Below, in pieces: positions 1 to 5,226 of a DNA stretch of 6,368 bases. Below the pieces are notes generated by a model. That model was given only the letters and a program-made list of their open reading frames with translations, had not been told where the DNA came from and searched no databases. A program made the position numbers and the translations under genes. The stretch covers positions 1 through 6,368 of the forward strand of contig JAOUPW010000124.1 in assembly GCA_029879665.1 (NCBI GenBank). Reading direction: 5' to 3'. Positions within the stretch are counted from its first letter, which is position 1; every line of letters starts with the position of its first letter. Source of the DNA: Rhodospirillales bacterium. GTDB taxonomy: Bacteria > Pseudomonadota > Alphaproteobacteria > Rhodospirillales > JAOUPW01.

Positions 1-676
1 CGTCCGGGTTGCAGTCCTGCGCTTCATCAATGATGACTTCGTGAAACCGGCCCGCCATTGCGGCTGCGATCCGGGACGCAAGCGCCGGTTCTTTGAGGTG
101 TTCAAGCGCCACGCCTCGCGCTTCATCGAATCCCAACTGTCCCCGCTCACGTAAGCCGGCCCGGAAGCTGCTGGCAGCCGTTGAATAGGCTTGAAGCTGC
201 TTGGCCGGTTTTTGGGATGTGTCGAAGCCCCGTAATTTGGCGGCCTGTTCATAGATTATACCTGTCAGAGGACAAAAACAGGAAAGCGGCAGAGGATGGG
301 CTCCATCAAATGGTATGACAGGGAAGTCCGCTAAGTCGGCAATAAGACTGGGGCGCGCATCGGAACTCTTGATGCCAAACGGTGCAATCAGGAACTGCCA
401 GAGGAAACTGTCGAAGGTGCCGATAAAACTGGGAAAGACAGGCGATGGTAGAATCCCCGCCTGCCTGAGCCGTGTTTCGAGTTCGAACACGGCGGCCTGC
501 GTAAAAGACAAAAATGCGACGCCGCGGCCTGCAGGCATGTTCCGGAATAGACGGCGTGCGCGCTCGGTCATGACCCTCGTCTTTCCGGCACCGGGACAGG
601 CAACTACGAACGCGGAGTCGTCATGACAAATGATATCGCGCTGCTCTGATGTCGGTCGGAAAGGTTCTTGGCTCAT
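1..676 (-). CDS. gajB: GajB-like UvrD-family DNA helicase, N-terminal part (runs off left edge)
   Basis: Reading the minus strand from the ATG at 676-674 gives 225 codons without a stop up to the left edge, so the gene is 3'-truncated by the window. Superfamily 1A helicase motifs appear in order: a Q-motif-like PTSEQRDII (residues 8-16), Walker A ACPGAGKT (26-33), motif Ia around FLSFTQAAVFEL (55-66), motif Ib around IGTFDSFL (85-92) and motif II IIDEAQD (215-221). These are the ATP-binding and hydrolysis motifs of UvrD/PcrA/Rep helicases. The start codon overlaps the gajA stop in an ATGA arrangement, so the two are probably translationally coupled. A UvrD-like helicase directly after an OLD-family nuclease is the diagnostic layout of Gabija, in which GajB partners GajA in anti-phage defence. 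The family is certain from the motifs; the GajB name rests on the gene pair. The C-terminal helicase motifs (III-VI) cannot be seen, so intactness is unknown. Confidence 0.9.
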   Translation of the reverse strand, partial: MSQEPFRPTSEQRDIICHDDSAFVVACPGAGKTRVMTERARRLFRNMPAGRGVAFLSFTQAAVFELETRLRQAGILPSPVFPSFIGTFDSFLWQFLIAPFGIKSSDARPSLIADLADFPVIPFDGAHPLPLSCFCPLTGIIYEQAAKLRGFDTSQKPAKQLQAYSTAASSFRAGLRERGQLGFDEARGVALEHLKEPALASRIAAAMAGRFHEVIIDEAQDCNPD

Positions 677-2502
677 TTTACTAGCGCTTCGATGGCTTGC
701 CGGATATAACCGGGAACGCTGAACGCCTCACTCGTCGTAACCTTGTCGGCCAAAAGCTGGGCGAAGTCGCCCTTTGGTGTCGTCTTAAACAACTCCTGTA
801 TTAATTTGGCGCGTTCATCACCGGCCTTGGACAGAGCTTCATCCCATTTCGCTTCCGACCGTGGATGCAGGCTCAGATACACTTCTTTCATACAGGCCGC
901 GTTACCGGCTGCGACAAGTTCGGTTTCGAGGGAGTACGTATTCACGAATACATCGAGAATTGAGGCCGCGATTTTCTGGGTCGCCAGCGTCTCGAGATCG
1001 ACTTTGCGTTTTTCACCGGGAAGATCTTGCCCGTCATCCACGGTGTGTTTGTCGCCGTCTGTCACAATGACAAGGCGATCCGCGATCCGCACACTGTTGA
1101 ACGGTGATAAGAGGACTTTTGCATAAGGCGTGAAGTCAACGCCGTCGATGGGCACGAATACCGCTGAACGGAATGTGCGCAGATCGGTCGGACGGCCCTT
1201 TAGAACATAGTGTTTGGCGATTATGGGCAGCAATAATGCTTCGGCGATGCCTTCGACCAGCAGGACCCGTCCACCGAATAGCAGAGCGGACTTTGTAACG
1301 TCGAGATAGCGGTCGATTTTCCTGCGGTCCGGGTCGCTCAGGTCTAGCTTTGCGAGAGGAATACACCGGGATTCAGGGCGCGGTGGCAGCGTCTGCCCCG
1401 CTTGCGGGTCGGCAGCTTCACCAACCTCGCCTGCTCCCTGTTCATCCTGTTTGTTGTTGCAAATTATCTCCGGCACAATGGAACGAACAAACACAAGGCT
1501 CTTGTTGGGAACCCATGCCGATAAATTGGGGGAATGCGTCGCCACTATCACCTGCAAATGCCCTGCAGGCGCGTCTTTATCTTCTTTTGGTTTGAGCGAT
1601 TGTTCCGCCCGCTCCTCCAGGAAGTTCAGCACGGAAGCCTGGAGTTGGGGATGAAGATGCGCTTCCGGCTCTTCGACAAGGAACATCGTGAGTTCGGCGC
1701 TGTCCGTTCTTTCCAGCTCCACGGCGATTGTGGCGATGTAAAGAAGGTTAGCAAGCCCGTGGCCTGAATATTGAAGGTCCTCCGGCGTTATACCATGGTC
1801 GGCGAGTTTGAAGCGGAGGTCGCGAGCGATATCGATGAGCTTTTCGTCGGTGTTGAAACCGAGGGCTGCGCTTTGTCGTCGAACACCGGTCGTCAGCACA
1901 TCCAGTCCGGTGGCAACGGCCAGGTCCACGTCTGTGAGGATTTGATCAGCGCTTGTACGGGCTAGGTTCTTTGCTACGTCGTCAGGATCGCGCTCGCCGA
2001 GAAAATGATTCAAAAGGGCATGTATGCGCGTGGGGTTGCCCGATGCGAGTGCGTGTTTCGCATCCCGCAGCGGCGGCAGATAGACATGCCGGATCATTTC
2101 ATGAGCCCCGTACTCCGGCTTGGCCTTGAAGCGCCCCGCCCAAAGAGCAGGCCGGACGTGCGACTGCTTACCTTCGGCGTCGTAAGTCAGGCCGAAGCTG
2201 GCTTCGCGTAGCGTGTCGTCTGTCGTCGCCGAAAGGAGCCGCCCCTGCTGCGGCGGAGACAGGCCGTCAAATGTAGCGTTGATTTCGAAAGTACGTGGAA
2301 CGGTGCCGAAGCGGATATCGGTCTGTTCGCAGTATAATTCCCGTCGGCCGCTTAAGGGCGTCGATATGAGCCGGATCGCATCGATAATGTTGCTCTTTCC
2401 GCCGTTATTCTCCCCGACAAGGACAGTAAGACTTCGCTCGAAAGACACCTGTTCTTTCGAGAAAGAGCGGAAGTTTGTGAGGTCAAGCTGTTCTAAATGC
2501 AT
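673..2502 (-). CDS. gajA: GajA-like OLD-family ATP-dependent endonuclease (Gabija nuclease)
   Basis: This 609-residue protein has an N-terminal ABC-type ATPase and a C-terminal TOPRIM domain, the architecture of OLD-family nucleases. Visible ATPase motifs are Walker A GENNGGKS (30-37), signature YSGHG (245-249), Walker B FLVEEPEAHLHP (274-285) and the H-loop ATHS (321-324). TOPRIM motifs are VEGIAE with the catalytic Glu at 417, PIDGVDF (451-457) and DGDK with the metal-binding Asp pair 482/484. All key acidic residues are present, so it looks active. Residues about 342-382 form a polar Gly/Glu/Pro-rich linker before TOPRIM. I chose the ATG at 2502 because MHLEQLDLTNFRSF is the normal OLD N-terminal strand and a GGA sits five bases upstream. 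The in-frame ATG at 2595 would add 31 residues that do not look family-like. In Gabija, GajA is the DNA-cleaving, nucleotide-sensing subunit that assembles with GajB. The 3' end overlaps gajB by four bases. A solitary OLD nuclease is the alternative, but the adjacent UvrD helicase argues for Gabija. Confidence 0.92.
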   Translation of the reverse strand: MHLEQLDLTNFRSFSKEQVSFERSLTVLVGENNGGKSNIIDAIRLISTPLSGRRELYCEQTDIRFGTVPRTFEINATFDGLSPPQQGRLLSATTDDTLREASFGLTYDAEGKQSHVRPALWAGRFKAKPEYGAHEMIRHVYLPPLRDAKHALASGNPTRIHALLNHFLGERDPDDVAKNLARTSADQILTDVDLAVATGLDVLTTGVRRQSAALGFNTDEKLIDIARDLRFKLADHGITPEDLQYSGHGLANLLYIATIAVELERTDSAELTMFLVEEPEAHLHPQLQASVLNFLEERAEQSLKPKEDKDAPAGHLQVIVATHSPNLSAWVPNKSLVFVRSIVPEIICNNKQDEQGAGEVGEAADPQAGQTLPPRPESRCIPLAKLDLSDPDRRKIDRYLDVTKSALLFGGRVLLVEGIAEALLLPIIAKHYVLKGRPTDLRTFRSAVFVPIDGVDFTPYAKVLLSPFNSVRIADRLVIVTDGDKHTVDDGQDLPGEKRKVDLETLATQKIAASILDVFVNTYSLETELVAAGNAACMKEVYLSLHPRSEAKWDEALSKAGDERAKLIQELFKTTPKGDFAQLLADKVTTSEAFSVPGYIRQAIEALVK

Positions 2503-2506
2503 AGTT

Positions 2507-2519
2507 ATCCGAAATCCTA
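2507..2519 (-). promoter_or_regulatory. Ribosome-binding region that decides the gajA start
   Basis: On the minus strand the bases just before the ATG at 2502 read TAGGATTTCGGATAACT. A GGA core lies five bases from the ATG, and a second AGGA lies farther upstream. Nothing comparable precedes the alternative ATG at 2595, which supports the shorter protein. No convincing -35/-10 pair could be seen between this site and the transposase remnant, so the gajA promoter is not assigned. Confidence 0.45.
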
Positions 2520-2606
2520 AGGCATTGTGCTGACTGTCCCTACCAAAAATCCTATCCAACGACTGGGGTGGTCTTCTAATTGCAAATCGTGCCATGTTTC
2601 TGGCCC

Positions 2607-2842
2607 ATGGTCGATATGTTAAAATCGTTTATCTGGCTCCTCGGCTTGTTGTTCAAGCCCCGTTTCCGGCTTGTGGTTGAGGTTTTTACCCTTCGACATC
2701 AGTTCAATGTCTTGGAGCGCAAGCCTCTTGGCGTGTGCGATTGTCCCCGACTAACCGAGTCTTTCTTGTTTGGCTATTTCGGTTGTGGCCGGACCTATTG
2801 AATTCGATCGTCGTCGTACGGCCTATGACCCAAGCCATTTAG
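2607..2842 (+). pseudogene. Decayed insertion-sequence transposase, N-terminal remnant
   Basis: From the ATGs at 2607 and 2616 the plus strand encodes a stretch containing MLKSFIWLLGLLFKPRF and then LRHQFNVLERK. This resembles the N-terminus of rve/DDE integrase-core transposases of a type common in rhizobia, where LRHQLNVLRRK is typical. The reading frame breaks between about 2758 and 2768. From 2768 a different frame continues as VWLFRLWPDLLNSIVVVRP, the next conserved block of the same family, and then hits TAG at 2840. The expected catalytic DDE core is absent. This is therefore a frameshifted, truncated remnant, not a small gene. No terminal inverted repeats or target duplications were found, so the original element's limits are unknown. 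The family comparison is from memory of the motifs, and the exact IS family is not assigned. Confidence 0.7.
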
Positions 2843-3045
2843 TTAAAATGGGTAAATTTTGCACTTCAAGAAATAGCTGAACTATACTGCTGTAGAGGGA
2901 CAATAGAGATGATATTCGGGCATGGCTTCGGGATATCGGTATAAACATCTCTTCATTTAGCCGTAAACAGGCCATACAGAGCGTTTTCTGCGCCATAGCA
3001 GGGAAACAAGCTTCCAGAAAGAATAACGTCCGATTTCTCTATTTA
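2843..3045. other. Gene-free spacer, nothing recognised
   Basis: Between the end of the transposase remnant and the stop codon of the regulator gene, I see no supported coding region, strong hairpin with a T-run, or RNA gene on either strand. It may include further unrecognisable insertion-sequence debris. No terminator for the regulator gene is evident, so read-through from the regulator towards gajA is possible. Confidence 0.5.
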
Positions 3046-3732
3046 TTACGTTTTGAATTTTCGGGGGGTCAGCTTGATGCCGGCCGGTAATCCCCATTTT
3101 TTGATATATTCTTCCGGCGCGATTTCATGGTCTTTCAGGTGTCGGCGGAGATATACGCCCTGCCAGCCGCATTCCAGGCAAACAATGAACGTATCGCCGA
3201 TACTCTTTTCCGGAGCCAGCCCAGGCATTCCGGGCAATGAGACCCGGGGGCGATCTTTTGCGATTTCTTCGTTTATGGCTTCGGTTAAATGGCGATCCAC
3301 CAATCTTTCAACGATTCCGCCGACCGTCAATCCGCCGCCATATTTATCTACCGCTTCTTTCAACTTTTCCCTGCAGCTCCGGGATATCCTGATATTGGAC
3401 GTGCCTTCTTCACCCTGGCGGCGGCTATCGCTGATTTTGTTTTGCAGCGCCTTGCGGCGGGACATGCTCAACGTATCGTGGATAAGCTCGATTCTGTCCT
3501 GCTTGATTTTCCAGTCCCGGCCCCTTTTTTCGGCGTTATCTCCGCCTCTACGTCCACGGCTGGCCAGTTGACGCCACTTTTCGGCAAACGACTTGGCGCC
3601 TGTCTTTCCGATACCCAGGAACTCGGCGATAAGGCCAATTTCTTTTATCTGGATTCTTGGAAACAGGCGGGTGAATTCGCCATATACGAATTCATTGAAC
3701 TCTTCATTGGATCTGACAATGTCTTTCGGCAT
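3046..3732 (-). CDS. Ros/MucR zinc-finger transcriptional regulator with probable ribbon-helix-helix domain
   Basis: The 228-residue protein ends in CLECGWQGVYLRRHLKDH (185-202), a C-x2-C-x9-H-x3-H zinc site (C185, C188, H198, H202). It is followed by PEEYIKKWGLPAGI (206-219), which matches the Ros/MucR family pattern (…TPEEYREKWGLP…). Classical MucR proteins are only about 140-150 residues, so this one carries a long extra N-terminus. In that part, residues about 113-149 (NIRIS strand, then REKLKEAVDKYG and TVGGIVERLVDRHL helices) look like a ribbon-helix-helix fold. Residues about 29-55 could form a helix-turn-helix, and 60-110 are very basic. The protein is thus likely a cytoplasmic DNA-binding regulator, possibly with two DNA-contacting modules. 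It is transcribed in the same direction as the defence genes on both sides, but it has its own promoter, and a perfect palindrome just upstream predicts autoregulation. The zinc finger is seen directly; the ribbon-helix-helix assignment is inference, and its targets are unknown. Confidence 0.8.
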   Translation of the reverse strand: MPKDIVRSNEEFNEFVYGEFTRLFPRIQIKEIGLIAEFLGIGKTGAKSFAEKWRQLASRGRRGGDNAEKRGRDWKIKQDRIELIHDTLSMSRRKALQNKISDSRRQGEEGTSNIRISRSCREKLKEAVDKYGGGLTVGGIVERLVDRHLTEAINEEIAKDRPRVSLPGMPGLAPEKSIGDTFIVCLECGWQGVYLRRHLKDHEIAPEEYIKKWGLPAGIKLTPRKFKT

Positions 3733-3739
3733 CGGCTTC

Positions 3740-3769
3740 TCTTATATTCTGGTATACCAGAATATAAGA
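3740..3769. promoter_or_regulatory. Perfect 30-base palindromic operator upstream of the regulator gene
   Basis: The left arm TCTTATATTCTGGTA is followed immediately by its exact reverse complement, with the dyad centre at 3754/3755 and no mismatch or spacer. It ends seven bases before the regulator start codon, overlaps the predicted -10 box (3766-3761), and is centred on the predicted transcription start. Symmetry of this length at a promoter is the usual mark of a dimeric repressor site. The adjacent regulator is the obvious candidate ligand, but binding is inferred. It is not placed like a terminator and lacks a T-run. Confidence 0.8.
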
Positions 3770-3789
3770 TTATATTTTAGACATTGCAA
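3761..3789 (-). promoter_or_regulatory. Sigma70-type promoter of the regulator gene
   Basis: On the minus strand a -35 box TTGCAA (3789-3784) is separated by exactly 17 bases from a -10 box TATATT (3766-3761). The matches to consensus are four and five of six. The predicted start falls near 3754, giving a leader of about 22 bases with purine-rich AAGAGAAG before the ATG. A perfect TATAAT at 3774-3769 is an alternative -10, but it has no good -35 at the right distance. Confidence 0.6.
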
Positions 3790-3875
3790 ACGATCTATTA
3801 TTTTCGATCGTATATCATGGAAACTCTATCCATTGTCGTGTGGGCATGTTCTGGTAGATTCGAAAAATTATGAAA

Positions 3876-3890
3876 TTCCGAAATTCGGAA
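3876..3890 (-). terminator. Small hairpin, possible weak terminator after jetD
   Basis: The bases TTCCGAA and TTCGGAA form a perfect inverted repeat around a single A, about 36 bases after the jetD stop. On the minus strand the repeat is followed by a T-rich stretch (TTTCATAATTTTT). The stem would be only about five base pairs with a five-base loop, so termination would be weak. It could equally be a protein-binding site. Confidence 0.3.
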
Positions 3891-3925
3891 CAGCAAATCG
3901 ATGATTGATGTGCTGAATAGAATTT

Positions 3926-5095
3926 TTATGTGTTCAATTTTGGCGGGATCGGATCAAGTTCTTCCTGTTCGAGGATATGAGCGCCTTGATTGGATAGAAA
4001 CCCTGCAAGTTCGGAACATGGAAGGTCGCAATCCGCCAGCCTAGCGACTTTTCCGGCGGCGGCACACTGAATACCTTTTTCCCGGGCAATCGCCGGCGAC
4101 ATCAGGTGTGGAATGACTGTGCGGCCGGAAAGGCCGGCTACTTTTTCAAGAATCAACAAGCCGTCGGCATCGATATCGCCCCAATGGAACCAGGGTATAT
4201 TCTGATCGATATGGGCGGCGATGTCTTGAATAAATCCACCGGTGGCACGCGACGGATATCCGCCCGTGTAGATAACCAAGCCGTCATCGGAAATCTCCCG
4301 AACATACCGGTTGAAGCTCGCCAGGTTCTCAATGGTCATAACATAACCGGGGCGTCCATCCGGTTCGATCGGAATATGACCGGAAGGAGGAAGGCCAATG
4401 TATGGAGTGATATCCGTAAGGGAATAGCCACCATTTTTCAATCTTAAGCGTCCGGCGACAAGGACCGGTTGCGGAAACTTGAGAAGCCCGATCGCTTCAA
4501 GAACCTGATCTTGACCGAGATCGTCGAGCCCAAATTTTTTCCGGCACATCGCGGCAACCGGCCCGGTGACACCTTCAACGGCCTTGCTGTCGCTGAACAG
4601 GCGCCGTGAAAAGGTTCGCATGTCGAGGCCTTCATGAGATCGTTCTTCGATTGCATGCACGGTCCGGATGGCGATGGATACGTCTTCCGCCCGCGCCGCA
4701 TCGATACCGTAGGCGCTTTTTCGCCTTCGCCATGCCCGCTCCATTTCATCGATAATGTCCTGAGCCCAGGTCCACTCGGACGGTATATCGCGGCGCAATC
4801 CGTCCGCCGCCCTGCGGGCGAGCGTATCCGACCGTTCCGCGCCGATAAAACGGCACGCCTTATCCAGATCGGCTAAACGGACTCTCTGGAGAATGTGACT
4901 CGATTCGCGTTTTCCCCAATCCAGGGTTACGGCGCCGGCCTTTTCCGCGGCCCGCAAATCTTGATGAAAACCTTCAAGGTCCAGAGGATCGATTTCAGTT
5001 TCAACGATTTTCTGCATGGCCTGACGGACGCGTTCCGGATTTACTTCCGCCCGCCGGATCAAATTTTCCAAGATGCTTTTGGCTTGTGTCTGCAT
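3926..5095 (-). CDS. jetD: JetD-like TOPRIM nuclease subunit of a Wadjet anti-plasmid system
   Basis: The 389-residue protein is about the normal length for JetD. An N-terminal DUF3322-like region includes TFSRRLFSDSKAVEG (161-175), a conserved stretch of the family. The C-terminal DUF2220 domain is TOPRIM-like: a Glu in IENLASF (E256 at 255-261), then VIYTGGYPS (274-282), then HWGDIDADG (304-312) with Asp 307, 309 and 311. The tail ILEQEELDP (374-382) is also typical. The acidic residues needed for metal-dependent DNA cleavage are present. In Wadjet, JetD is the nuclease that cuts small circular DNA after the JetABC SMC complex has extruded it. The ATG at 5095 is the most upstream possible start, because an in-frame TAA lies four codons before it. 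The ribosome-binding site is poor, with only AGG very close to the ATG. The gene follows jetC after 131 bases; the adjacent SMC-type gene confirms the context. The Wadjet type cannot be decided without jetA and jetB. Confidence 0.88.
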   Translation of the reverse strand: MQTQAKSILENLIRRAEVNPERVRQAMQKIVETEIDPLDLEGFHQDLRAAEKAGAVTLDWGKRESSHILQRVRLADLDKACRFIGAERSDTLARRAADGLRRDIPSEWTWAQDIIDEMERAWRRRKSAYGIDAARAEDVSIAIRTVHAIEERSHEGLDMRTFSRRLFSDSKAVEGVTGPVAAMCRKKFGLDDLGQDQVLEAIGLLKFPQPVLVAGRLRLKNGGYSLTDITPYIGLPPSGHIPIEPDGRPGYVMTIENLASFNRYVREISDDGLVIYTGGYPSRATGGFIQDIAAHIDQNIPWFHWGDIDADGLLILEKVAGLSGRTVIPHLMSPAIAREKGIQCAAAGKVARLADCDLPCSELAGFLSNQGAHILEQEELDPIPPKLNT

Positions 5096-5226
5096 ACCTG
5101 TTACGTCTTAATTATTGTTATCTTTGTGTGCGTAGCTAAAAAAAATAGATTGGTTTATATGTCATATTCGCCCTGTAAGAGCCAAAATCGCATACAAACA
5201 AATCCAGGTTATGTAAGGCTTCATAT
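5096..5226 (-). other. AT-rich jetC-jetD spacer with a 20-codon hydrophobic mini-ORF
   Basis: Wadjet genes are usually tightly packed, so this 131-base gap is notable. On the minus strand a 20-codon frame runs from ATG 5224-5222 to TGA 5164-5162. It encodes a Lys near the start, then a hydrophobic run (YITWICLYAILAL) and a final GRI. It begins two bases after the jetC stop codon. No good ribosome-binding site precedes it, so I do not call it a gene. A run of eight T's (minus strand) follows at about 5139-5146, without a clear preceding hairpin. No convincing promoter was seen. Confidence 0.4.

Noticed and set aside
2512..2554. Direct repeat AAATCCTA at 2512-2519 and 2547-2554 upstream of gajA
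   Set aside because: Only eight bases long and 35 bases apart, with no promoter to relate it to; probably chance.
2503..2595. Longer gajA beginning at the ATG at 2595
   Set aside because: The extra 31 residues precede the normal OLD N-terminal strand, no ribosome-binding site precedes that ATG, and a good GGA precedes the ATG at 2502.
2580..2801. A 73-residue plus-strand protein as a genuine small gene
   Set aside because: Its sequence is the beginning of a transposase that continues in another frame, so it is a remnant with an accidental stop.
3740..3769. The palindrome as a transcription terminator
   Set aside because: It lies directly upstream of a start codon, overlaps a promoter, is AT-rich and is not followed by a T-run.
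3790..3811. ACGATC/GATCGT inverted repeat just upstream of the -35 box
   Set aside because: Six-base arms with a ten-base gap are easily found by chance; too weak to call a separate operator.
3053..3904. Plus-strand frames of 172, 163 and 103 codons opposite the regulator
   Set aside because: They lie antisense to, or run off the end of, a gene with a clear zinc-finger motif and show no family resemblance; they are shadows.
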